A stretch of DNA of 64,000 nucleotides, from positions 5,334,501 through 5,398,500 of the forward strand of contig NC_059550.1 of NCBI RefSeq assembly GCF_905220415.1, read 5' to 3'. Origin of the DNA: Colias croceus. Lineage: Eukaryota; Arthropoda; Insecta; Lepidoptera; Pieridae. The position numbers and the translations under genes were made by a program. This document shows positions 20,918 to 32,400 of the stretch, in pieces; within the stretch, counting starts at the first letter, position 1, and each line of letters begins with the position of its first letter. The notes beneath the pieces were generated by a model that did no database searches, was not told where the DNA came from, and saw only the letters and a list, made by a program, of their open reading frames with translations.

Positions 20918-22215
20918 ATGGAAGATGATAATTGTGATAATGATAATCTGGACACAAACACTAACAATTCAAATATCACATTTGATAACATGACTATATT
21001 GAACGAATTGAATAATATCGCAAATCTTGTACGGTACGTATTTTTATAACTATGTTTAAATGAGGAAATTGTGTATCATAAGACTTAAATGAGTATATTC
21101 CCAAATAAATAAAATATGTTGGAATCATATTATATTAAGCAAGTTTGATTTACTAATCTCATATTGTTAAATTTTATTTTAGCAATGTAACATGATAGAT
21201 ACTCATATTAATTTTCATATTGTTGGTGCTTAATACAAAATATATTATCATAGTGGATGTTGAATAGATAACAACTCTGCTCATTTATTGAATACCTAAT
21301 TTATAACCATTGTTGAATTTATATTTTTGGTTTTATGGCATTCAAATGCTTTATAAATATAAATTTATAAAGAATAGAAAAAATTCGATCACGAGGCGGG
21401 ACTCGAACCTTTCGCGCCATTCCGGGGCGGATGCCTGACCAACTCAGCCACTTGTGACCCGCCAGAGCAATCAAATTTATTATATTCTTTCAGTTTTATG
21501 TGTCTTAAGGGACACACCGCGCGCCATCTATTGAGATGATTAACAACCATCTCAACTATATTATCTCAATAAATTTATATTTATAACCATTGATTTTAGG
21601 AATGAAGATTTTCTTGAAACAGTTCCCAATGCAAAATTAAAACGACTTAAATGGGTTCCTATGTTCAATTATTTAAAACAATACATATTAGATGAAATGG
21701 TACAAGAACTTGGATCAATGTGGGACTTTGAAAATATGTCACAGAAATTAGAAATACTTGAGCAACAAAAGGATAAATTTTCTAAAATTAATCCTGATAA
21801 ACTTGTCTGGTAATATTTTATTATTATCTTAATATTGTACACTGATGGTCTAGTTTGCCTATTTGAATTAACTTGAGTTTTTTACAGGCGACCACAACAT
21901 TTGAATATTAAAGATCAATTGAGAGCTAAAGATGCTGCAAATTTAAGGAAGCAGAAGGCATCACTTGAATCTTTAGCAAAAGAATATGAATTAAGAGTTG
22001 TCAAACTAAAGAAAAAATTGACTGCTAAAAGATGTTATTTCAAAGCATTACAAATGGATATACAAAAGTATGAAAAGAAAAATGAAGAAATTATAAATAA
22101 GATAGCTGAAAAAATTGAAACACACAGTAACTTGGTTGAAATTATTTCACCAAATACAATATCAATTGATAACAAAGTTTGGTCAGTAAAGGAAAATGAA
22201 TTTTTGGATAACTGA
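20918..22215 (+). CDS. Small coiled-coil protein, possibly Nnf1/PMF1-like kinetochore subunit
   Basis: Three exons, 20918-21033, 21600-21809 and 21888-22215, join in phases 2 and 2 to give 217 residues. The N-terminus is acidic and Asn/Asp-rich (about residues 1-30). A helical segment with LKRLKWVPMFNYLKQYI follows, then VWRP (near residue 109), then a Lys-rich coiled coil to about residue 190. There is no signal peptide or membrane segment. A short helical N-terminal part, a W-R-P turn and a long C-terminal coiled coil are what I recall of Nnf1/PMF1, a Mis12-complex subunit of the kinetochore. This is pattern similarity only; any small coiled-coil protein would be an alternative. The start is the first ATG in the open exon. 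It converges with PP1-beta, and intron 1 carries a SINE. Confidence 0.8.
21313..21578 (-). mobile_element. tRNA-derived SINE with target-site duplication
   Basis: The minus strand contains a Pol III A box (TGGCTGAGTTGG) and B box (GGTTCGAGTCCCGCC), about 21405-21455 on the + strand, in a tRNA-like head. The head does not close into a tRNA because the acceptor arms do not pair. The insertion is flanked by a 14-bp direct repeat, ATTTATAACCATTG, at 21299-21312 and 21579-21592. It sits in intron 1 of the coiled-coil gene, antisense to it, with its right edge only 7 bp before the exon 2 acceptor. Confidence 0.8.
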
Positions 22216-22233
22216 TATAATACTACAACATTG

Positions 22234-22239
22234 AATAAA
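22234..22239 (+). terminator. Poly(A) signal of the coiled-coil gene
   Basis: AATAAA lies 19 bp after the stop codon; a second one is at 22315-22320. Either would end the transcript before the 3' UTR of the convergent PP1-beta gene. Confidence 0.45.
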
Positions 22240-22627
22240 ATTTATATTTCAGAAAATTGTACACACCTGAGAAACATATAACAAAAATTTATATATCTAA
22301 GAATTCTTTAACTCAATAAAACATGAAACAATTTTTGCAAGTGTTACATAGTGAACAAATGAACTTAAGTGTAATACAAAGTGTTACCAAAAGCAAATTG
22401 CAAGCCCTATGCAGTGTTAAACAAGCAAATAATATTACACAAAAGTTTTAGAAATCTCATTGAAATTTATTATTAAACTACATACTAAATAATAAAGCTT
22501 TCATATCTCTAAGCTTAGAAGAAAATCTTGTATGAAAATGTAGAAATAAAGTATTTTTGAAAACATACAGTGTCTGTAAATGCAAACAAATGAAACAAAA
22601 ATAAACATCTCATTTTAAATAGTAATA

Positions 22628-22647
22628 TTTATTTATGATTATTTATT
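22628..22647 (-). terminator. Candidate poly(A) signals of PP1-beta
   Basis: Two AATAAA hexamers read on the minus strand (22642-22647 and 22628-22633), about 1 kb past the PP1-beta stop. The implied 3' UTR covers the otherwise gene-free stretch 22650-23625. Confidence 0.4.
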
Positions 22648-23625
22648 TGACAATGTTAACATAGCTAAAAAATAAAATTGTACAATGCAAAATTTGCATA
22701 TAATTTTAAATATAATAATATAGCAATTGCACTATTGTTGCGAGGACTACACTGCTCTCTACAGTCATTACAAATTATATCAATTCATTTATAGATAGAT
22801 GATCTAAGGACACGAAGATAAAGCCTCTGGGGAGATCATGCCAATTTGCCAATAATTTTGATATAACTACTTATCATAAGAGTAATACTGTATGCAAAAT
22901 AACATTAAATTCACTGGGGACTTGGGCTCACTCCCTAAGCATACAATGTAGTGAATTGCAATGGAGTCCTAGAATACAAATAAACACTTATTAGCTACAG
23001 GTGAAGGTTAATATCATGTCTTAGGCCAGCTTCTCCTCAGGACAATTTTACTCAAAACCAATCACAATAAACACAATAGAATAATTTAGGAGACGAGTCA
23101 GTTTTCATAAAACATTATCGTCAAAACTTATAATTTTAAGTTTTGTAATCAACCAATTTTACTTAAGACCTATTATACTTTACATTTATAGGCACATTAG
23201 TTACAGAATAAGAAACTCAAATAGGTTTTTCGATCCACTAAAACTACACAAAGAGTGTTCTGACGCTTAATGTCCAATGCCCGCATCTTAGCCTGCCACT
23301 TCATTTCAATAAAATTTTCTACAATGGGTCAATATAAGAAAAAAGGATAAGGCTGCATTATCTGAGGGACCGAAAAAGCTGCAATCAATAGGCATCGCCG
23401 AATGTATAATGTCAATCAAAAACTGAGTAAACTAACCTCAAATTTAATATCACTAACAAAACAGAAGGCACAAATTATTGAAAAATAATTTAACTATACA
23501 GACGACATTATACTCGGCTATGTCCGATGACTACACTAATGTAGTAATATAATACATGATACAATTAAATTAAATTATTTGTAGCATCCTTCTCACTGTG
23601 CAGCACACTGGATCCCAAACGTCAG

Positions 23626-26600
23626 TTATTTCTTTTTCGGCGGTGATCGTTGGGGTGTGGCTGGTCTCCCGCTGTTGATGCCATTGTACTGATACTTTGC
23701 CTTTTTCTCAGATGGTTTCAATATCTGTACAGCAAAATATATAATATTGTTGACTTCCAAACACTACATATTGTGCATTTCACATTGTATTATTGAACAA
23801 AAAGTTTAATTGAAACTTAGTATCAATTATTATAGACATCATATATCATTATATATTATAGATATATATCATTATAGATATATCACAATATTATGATAAA
23901 TTTATATCCCAGTTTGGAATTTAAACTTTATTTATTCAATTAGACTTCTTTTAGAAGCACTTTTGAATCGTCATTACATATTTTTAACATTTACCACAGA
24001 TTCGGAAACATAATGCAGCATAATATGTCATTGATTACAAATAGAAACACCTGTTCTTATAGTCTATTCGTCATCTCAATCGTCAATATTACTATTTTAT
24101 TTTACATGATTCATATTACATACAGACTATCATAATTATTACATATATTATCATACCTGGAAAGAGCACATTAATGTCTCGTCAACGGACATCATTCCAC
24201 CAGCATTGTCAAATTCACCACAATAATTGGGAGCAGAGAAGAGTGTTACAAGCTGCCTCTTTGCAAAGAATTCATAGCCATCTTCAACAACCTAAGAAAT
24301 AACAATTCACAATTATTGTAGACTATGTAAAAAATGCGAAATAGTACAACTTTAGTATTTGGTATTTACATTTTAACTTTGATACGAAATTGGACCTTTA
24401 AATTGGCGAGATATTACAAGTGCACCATGTAAAAACCATTAGTTACAATGTCATACATTAATATAGGCAAGTACTTATAGAATGAAATAAGTTAGATTAT
24501 TACATTGGTATTATTGTTAATCCCATTAATCACATTACCTGATGGGCTCTGCAAATGAGATCCAAGTCGTGTCTATTGAGGAACTTGCTGACCACATCGG
24601 GACCAAATGTGAATGATACACCACGGTCATTCTCGCCCCAGCCTTGCACGTCCTTGTCAGGATCCGACCACAAGAGGTCACAGAGTAAACCTTAAAATGT
24701 ATATGTTTATTGTTTTTTGTTTATTGTATAATATATATCAAAGCATAGTTCATAATTTTAACATTGTAGAAATGTATGCAATCTTTTTGTAAGCATTTAT
24801 CCAAATTTTATTATAATTACAATTCTTAGATGAAATACATATCTTTATTTAAAATGGAATTACAAAACGGATAGTATGTTCTATTGTCCTTAGATAACCG
24901 AAGCGAAATAAACAATCAATAGCCTTACCAGTGTCAGGGACATCAGTGGGTCTCATTATCCGTCTAATTTGCTCCATGCCCTGTAGATCGGGCGAAAGAC
25001 CGCCATGACAACAAAATATTTTTTCATCAATGATAGCGGCGATTGGCAAGCAATTAAAACAGTCTGTGAAGGTCTTCCACAGCTTGATGTTATATCGGCG
25101 TTTACACTCATCATAGAAACCTACAAGTTAATTATTATTTTCGTTATCAGTTTATTGCGCTTGTCATTCGCACATAAAAAAAATCATACGTAAATAAATT
25201 ACATTTTGTATAAAAAGATGGCTGGAAAATAACCAAGGTCGAAAATACAGGATCCAATACTTAAACTGTTATAAACTCCGATGGCGAAAGAATAAACAAA
25301 TAGTTACCATAAATACGATTTATGCTCGCGCACTCATGATTCCCGCGCAGGAGGAAGAAATTCTCGGGATACTTGATTTTATAAGCAAGCAAAAGGCATA
25401 TGGTTTCGAGAGACTGCTTGCCGCGATCGACGTAATCGCCCAAAAATAGATAGTTGGCTTCGGGCGGAAAGCCGCCATACTCAAAAAGACGCAACAAATC
25501 GGTGTACTGGCCATGTATATCACCTGAAACAAATATGTTTAACAATCATAATCTATAAGCAATACCTACTTTATTATTGTAATAATACAGATGCTTGCTA
25601 TTAACAATTAATTTTTGCTCTTGTATGGATAAAATGGATAATAATTTATAGAAGGTACTAAATAAAGCAATATTGAAAAATATATACAATTTATTAATTT
25701 GATGAAATTTCTGATGATTACCGGGCACCAAAAATAACTCATTGTACAACCAGCTTACATAGTACCTACTTATAAAAAGAGCTGTAGTATAATCAGTAAT
25801 CACTTACCATTACATTCATACAACTTTTTTGAATATAATATTATTACAACTCTCATATTAAAAATAAAATTAGAAAATATTATATCAAATAAAATATATA
25901 CATACAATAATATCACAAGATTACTATACACAATCTAGTTTGTATATGGAAGATCTTATTAGTTCCAGATAAGAAAAAATTCTTTAGTTATAGGAATAAA
26001 ATAAATGTATATGTATGAAAAACCTTATGTGTACCACAAAATGTAGACACTGGCTTACAGGCTGTTGATTGTTCAATAAATTCTGTCTGTATTACATCTC
26101 ATCTTTACTAATATTATAAAGTTGAAGAGTTTGTTGGTTTGAACGCAATAATCTCAGGAACTACTGGTCCGATTTGAAAAAATATAGGCTTTATATCATT
26201 ACGCTGAGACCAATAGGAGCAGAGCCACGCGGGTGAAATCGCAAAGTGCATGTAGTACTAAATAATATTTTAGTTATAATCTCAGAGAGAATTTGCTTTG
26301 ATATCTAATTTATAATATAAACTTTGCACTATTTTCAATAAACTAGTTTGATTTAGTTGGGGTTATTTTAGATATTTTACTAAGTATTCTATACTTTAAA
26401 AGTTTATAATGAAAAATATGTATCTATAATTATTTTTTAGTATCTATAGCAGCAAATACGATAGATTAATCAATTAAGAATCATTTTATTAATACTGTTC
26501 AATTTCATTAATGATCATAAATATGTCTATTAATTAAAGTAATTAAACCCCATATTCTTATTTATATTAATGAGAGTAAAAAAAAAAACTTATAAGACAA

Positions 26601-27879
26601 ACTGAAATATCAAACAATTTCAAGGATGTTGTTTTTATGATTTGTAAATAAAAATGTAACACAAATTTAGAACAAAAATAAAAGATGGTATAATTACCAC
26701 AAATTTTGAGTGGTGCCTCCAATTCCAGAAGTATGGGCTGTTGCAGGAATATCTCTCTGGATTTAGTGCATAGTCCTCGCACCTCCGACTCTGACATCTG
26801 CACTGTTTTCCCAGGGCGGCATCCTCGAACTACAACAATAAATAATATAACACAAAATAAACATTATACTTAGCAATTAACAATCAGAAGCAACAAAGAA
26901 AAAAAGAGTATGAATGAAATGAAGATGAAGTAATATTTAGGTTTTCTAGTAACAATCATATTTTAATGTTATACTTTTGTCAAACCTGCAGTAACCTTTT
27001 TTTTACAAGTACTTTGCAGACAGGAAGTTGATATCATGCATACTTTATTATTTACAATCTTATATAATGGTAAAATACTTGTAATTCAACTGGTTAATAA
27101 ATACACTTTCATAACTAGAAATGTTACATATGTATATTGCCAATTTGTTACATTTTAACATTTGAAACAAGAATAGTAAAGTAAATTGTAACGATACCAT
27201 GGATGCAATTTAGGAAAAAAAAATATATTATGATGATAAATAAAAGTGATTTGTGACGCAAATAATTTCGAAACAAATTTTCACATTAACAAGGATAATA
27301 AAAACTGAAAACATCTAGCAAAGTACTGTCTTTACAAGTCTGGATTCAACCATACATTCTCCAGAAAAGATGTCTTTCAATTTTCCTTTTCGTCTTGCAG
27401 TTTCTTGTTGCAGCCTGAATACTGATGTAACCCATAATAAGCAGCATGATAAAGTGAAATTAACAAGTAAAGTAACACACAATGCGAACAAAGCACAACA
27501 ATAAGCCCATGAAATAATTTTATGCTATGATATCCGTGGTACATTATACAAGAGCACTTAAGAAAATTGATTCGTGAACATAACAATATTATATCTATTA
27601 TCAACAATGCCAGACTCCTCTTTAATTTTAAGTCTTAACATCTATAGTAGATTCAGATAAGAATTGAGGATAATCGATTTATTTATGAGTTAGACGTTAC
27701 TATACCTATACACTCGACCACAATTACGCAACTAGAAACACCATTTAACCAAATAAATTTATTCACACGATGTCACTACACATAAAGTATAAGGAAATAT
27801 CTTAAATTTGATGTTATAAGAAATTTTTACCTTCTAAAAGTCTGTGAATTAGACTATCAACATTCAGTTCTTCCGCCAT
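23626..27879 (-). CDS. flw: Serine/threonine protein phosphatase PP1-beta catalytic subunit
   Basis: Seven exons on the minus strand: 27831-27879, 26698-26829, 25308-25523, 24929-25120, 24539-24690, 24157-24291 and 23626-23724. They join in consistent phases to 324 residues, the usual length. All PPP-family signatures are present: GDIHG (metal ligands D, H), GDYVDRG, the RGNHE loop with its catalytic His, and the CRAHQ and YCGEFDN segments. The N-terminus MAEELNVDSLIHRLLE, the GQYTDLLRLFEYGGFPPEANY stretch and the tail (SGRPATPQRSPPKKK) point to the beta isoform, flapwing in flies, rather than alpha. The enzyme dephosphorylates Ser/Thr with targeting subunits and acts on myosin light chain. 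No key residue is missing. Divergent from Nfrkb; introns hold a Helitron-like fragment. Confidence 0.96.
26102..26257 (+). mobile_element. Decayed Helitron-like fragment
   Basis: It starts A|TCTTTACTAATATTATAAAG and contains AATCTCAGGAACTACTGGTC, the same internal block as the copy at 14806. The 3' end has lost the clear hairpin and CTAG. It lies in intron 2 of PP1-beta, opposite to the gene. Confidence 0.55.
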
Positions 27880-29470
27880 GTTTACTACACCACGATTATT
27901 TTACGTCAAACAAGAGTCAAGAAGTCAAATTTATCGATACCTTCCATAGCCAACAAAGGAATTGGAGTCACAGACTCACAAAGATGATCACGGTATATTT
28001 CTGTGCGGTATCTTGGGTATATGTGGGTATGTGGTGGGCTTGGTGGTGGGTATATTCAGGTATATTCCAATAATAGAGGAAAATTTACATAAATTAAAAT
28101 ATAAATTCTACAAATAAAAATTAAATATTGTTAATGAATTGGAAGAGAAATTACAATTATATTTAGTTTTATTAGGTATTTACTAGCTTCCGTCTGCAGC
28201 TTCGACGGCATTGAAGGAACAAAATATGGACCGTGGCCATCATTTATAAGTAATGGATAACACTCACAGGCGCTTCCCCTTTTGCCGAGGTATAAGATTA
28301 TTCGAATCGAAAAATCTTATGCTTTCATAAAAACTACTTGCGTAATCGATTACAAACACTCTGCGTAAGTGCGTATTCGTAAAACATCGAAAGGACGTCT
28401 GCGAGTGCTCCGCTAAAATGCCGTTTTGTAATACCAACTACAATAAATATCAACTATTTATTGTAGAATCTATCAGTTTGAAAATGTTTTATATTATTAT
28501 TAAGCTATTGCATAGCTTCTATCGCGGGCCTTGAGCGCAGGGACCGAATCGAGAAATTCCGTAACGAAAAAACCTCACGCTCCCCACTCCGACGGGCTCG
28601 GAGGTGTGACTTGAAGGCACGCTATGCAAATTGCAATAGCTTTGTAGCTTTACCGCGGCAGTCCCCGAGTGCCACACGTCTTTTTTACACGCTTTATATT
28701 AGCTTCACCTGTTTGTTCACAGACTTCTTTGGGCGCGATTTTGACCCACTTTAAACGGCCAGATTTCGTTCAAACTTTGTAGATTTATTGAGGACCGATG
28801 ACAATACACTAATTTGATAAAATTTTCTATTTTTTAGTTCGGTTTTCTATAAAAAGCGTGTTTTTTAGTTTTTTAAACTATTATTATTTTATAAGATACA
28901 AAGAAACAACAGGAACGTTATGTATGTTTTTAAAATAGTGATAAAAGTTTATTTTCTAGTCGTATTTATTGATCTGAATGAGGGATCTTTTACAATTACT
29001 TTTACATTTATTAATTTTATTTGTTTTACAGCACAATAACTAGAAAAAAAAAATTAGCGATCTGTAATTGTCATATAGACTGCTGAATTAATCCATAGAC
29101 TATCGGTGATTTGTTTTTAAAATTCCATTTTGAATAGGCAAAATGTCGCTGTTCTTGGTTGTCAAGCTATTTTCTCATCGCAATGTGCCGTTCTGGCGCA
29201 TACTATGTATGAAACATTACAGTTTGGCGTGTGCGTTGTATTTTATTTTAGACAAGACTTGACGGCTATTTAAAAAACTCAATGGCTTTCTATTGGTTAT
29301 CGCTATATTTCTGGTTTGGTATTTCGTAAACATCAGAAACGAAACAAGACGAAATTATAGTCTAATGGGAGGAAAATAAACGTTTCAAGCAAGTTAATAC
29401 TACATTTCTATGGTGCAGTAAACTAATTTGTGTGATAATCTAACATTCGTTCTCAATACATCGTGAAACC
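27880..29470. other. Divergent PP1-beta / Nfrkb promoter region with repeats
   Basis: This 1.6-kb interval must contain the start sites of two divergent genes. 28185-28205 is a fragment of a reversed Helitron-like 3' end (ACTAGCTTCCGTC), and 28500-28690 is a GC-rich structured repeat. No TATA box stands out near either start codon, and I see no further gene. Confidence 0.5.
28503..28686. repeat. GC-rich structured repeat closed by an inverted repeat
   Basis: GCTATTGCATAGC at 28504 and GCTATGCAA...TTGCAATAGC at 28622-28641 are complementary apart from a 7-nt insertion. They enclose about 110 bp of GC-rich sequence with TATCGCGGGCCTTGAGCGC. The block ends in TTTTTT (28680-28685), like a Pol III stop. 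I remember this sequence as a very common dispersed repeat in Lepidoptera; it may be a SINE-like or small-RNA-derived family, but I cannot name it. Confidence 0.5.
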
Positions 29471-32400
29471 ATGGAGGAGAAGATGGAGAGTGAACAGAGT
29501 TATAGTGAAGAGAGCAGCAGCAGTTCCTCCGATAGTTCCAGTGAGAGTTCAGATAGTGAGGAAGAGTTAATGGAACCTATTCGTATCTTAGGCCAAACCT
29601 TGGAGCTACCTCAGGATCTTTGTGAAGATCCAGCTTTATTTAAGGAGTTTTTCTCAATGAAATTATGGGATAGTTTGGATGATAGGCATAAGGAATACCT
29701 CAAAGAACTCTTGCCAACGTTTTCAGAAAATGATGAGGAAGAAAAGGAAACAACAATAAAAATGCTATTCAACCATGAACCATTTCATTTTACATCACCC
29801 TTGACATGTTTCTTTCGAAATTTAAGACAAGGTAACTACAGACCGGATATTGCCAGAATGAGGAAGTTTTTGACAAAGGCTAGAGCTAAACAACAAAGGC
29901 ATAAGGTAATACTGCTTAATGCATTATTATTTAAAGGCAATTTCTTAATTCATAGAAGCATAATGATAAATTTATTTTTCAGATAAAGTCTTACTATGCA
30001 AAGTTATTACCTGAAGTATTAATTTCAAGAGAGAGGTTATTAGCAGTAGCAAAAGCTGCACCGCCAGGGCCCATACCTCATGTGCCATTACTACCACCAA
30101 AACCATCAACTAAAAATAATTATAAGCCGATGTATGTCCGGGCCAAGCATAGATATTTTGAAGAATTAGCAGCTATATGGAGTGAGGTGGGTTGTCAAGA
30201 ATCAGATGATGAAAATTATCCCGAAGGACCTCCAGAGCATTTCCTGAAAAAGAGAAAAAGAAATAATGCATTACAGGTACCTATAAATATAAAAAAATTA
30301 TAACTGGTTATATTATTATTAGGGCTTAACTTAGCAGAAAATAATTTAACAATTTGGCATGTAATTTAATATCATACGAAAAAATTTAATTATGATTTTA
30401 TTATATAAAATAAAATTTTATTATATAAACTTAGATGCCCTAATAATGCCATAATATATATTATTATAAGTGACTTCTGCACATATTATTGAAATAACTT
30501 TTGTTTTAGAGTGCTGATACCAATGTATCAAGTACGTTGGGAGGTCCTGAGGTCACACTTCCATCTTCATTAGCCTGTTTAAAGAATGTTTTATCTGCGC
30601 ACAGAGCTAGGAGACAATACAGAGAGGTATTGCATTATTTATATGTTATTCTGTACATAAAGTAATAACATATTTATTTATTAAATATTTTAAGTTTAGA
30701 AAAAGTTTAGAATATTACTTATCATTTGTATCCAGTTTTCTTTAATATTTCATCCAATTGAAAATTGTATTGCCTACAATTTAAACTGTGTCTTACTAAA
30801 AATATTTTGTTCTCAGAATCATCCAGAATTAAATACTACTGGTATTACTTTAGATGATATCAAACAGAGAGTAGCGTTAATGAATGGAGCAAAGAAACTC
30901 ATGTTTGGAGGATCCAAAACAGATATGCCAATACAGAAGATACGTAAAGGCACTAAAAGAGAAATACACCAAAAAGCTAAAGATTTTAAATTACCTCTGA
31001 AAAAACCTAAAGATGACCTTGAGAGCACTGAAAATAAACTCTTACCACATATAAAGATAAAATGTGAACAAGAAGAAACGGATTCTGAAAGTTCATCATT
31101 TTTCGATCCAACAAACAGCCCAAGGCATTGCAAAAAACTGCTTGATAGTGTTGAAATTAAACAGGAAGTGAATGATTTTGATCATGTAAAGTAGGTTTTA
31201 TTCTTTATACATAATATGTAGGTTTTTCAAAATGCAAAATCAAAACTTAATGATTGTTTTGAAAAATTTCAGTTCAAGATATTATGATATAAAAGAGGAT
31301 GGGATCAAGAAGGAACCTCAAGATGGACTGGGACCAAATTCAAGGATACATCAACCTGTTCCAATTAAGCTGGAAGATCTTGATGGAATCGGTCGGTTTT
31401 TTAAAATCAGATAATTTATAATTTTATACTTTATTATGAAATTTAGTTAATACTTTATTCAAGTTTATTATTTAATTGTTTTGGAAAGTTATGCTTCATT
31501 AATGACCACATCAAAATAATTGGACGATTTCTTTTATTTTTTTGTCTTATTTATTTGATTATACATCATCATTATCACAATACTCACTTATTTGTATAAA
31601 GTATGGTTAAAAATTACCACCACTATGAAATGAACCCTACCACTCTTCAATAAAAAATTGCTATTAATCCCAATTTGCGTCTAATAATAGACATGATGGC
31701 GTTACCAGTAGAGCTAGCGGATGATTCGGGGGACGTTATGGTGGACTCGGACGTGAGGGACGAAGACGAAGCCCTAACGGAGACGACTCATGCGAATTTC
31801 CTATCGCTAGTGCGCGCGTTGTTCCCAGCCAAGGCGGCGCATAGAGCGTCCAAACATGAGTTGTATGCGCGGTGCGCGGCTGTCATGCGATCGCCGATTG
31901 CGCCGCTCAATACTTGGTACAATTGTGAGTTTCTTTGATTACTACTTACTTATTGCTAATAGCTGATTTGTTAATAAACAAATCTACACTAATATTATAA
32001 AGAGGAAAACTTTGTTTGTTTGATTGTAATGAATAGGCTCATAAACTATAGGACCGATTTTAAAAATTCTTTCACCATTAGAAAGCTACATTATCCACGA
32101 GTAATATAGGCTAGGTTTTATCTCGGAAATCCCACGGGAACGGGAACTATGCGGGTTTTTCTTTGAAAACGCGGGCAAAGCCGCAGGCGGAAAGCTAGTA
32201 GGTTATATACGTTTAACGTTAAACTTGCAAATTATAAAATGTAATATGTATTTGAATACTATAAAGAAACCATGATACAAAAATATTCCTAAAAGAACTT
32301 CATTTGACGTAAATATTTTTCGTAAATAGAAATATAGTATGTATTTGCAAATTAAAAATGATGAATGGTTTCAGTGTCTGATGATTGGTGTTCAGAGTTA

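Noticed and set aside
21405..21475. A tRNA gene on the minus strand
   Set aside because: A and B boxes are present, but the acceptor arms do not pair, the anticodon arm is irregular, and a longer insertion with target duplications encloses it. It is a tRNA-derived SINE.
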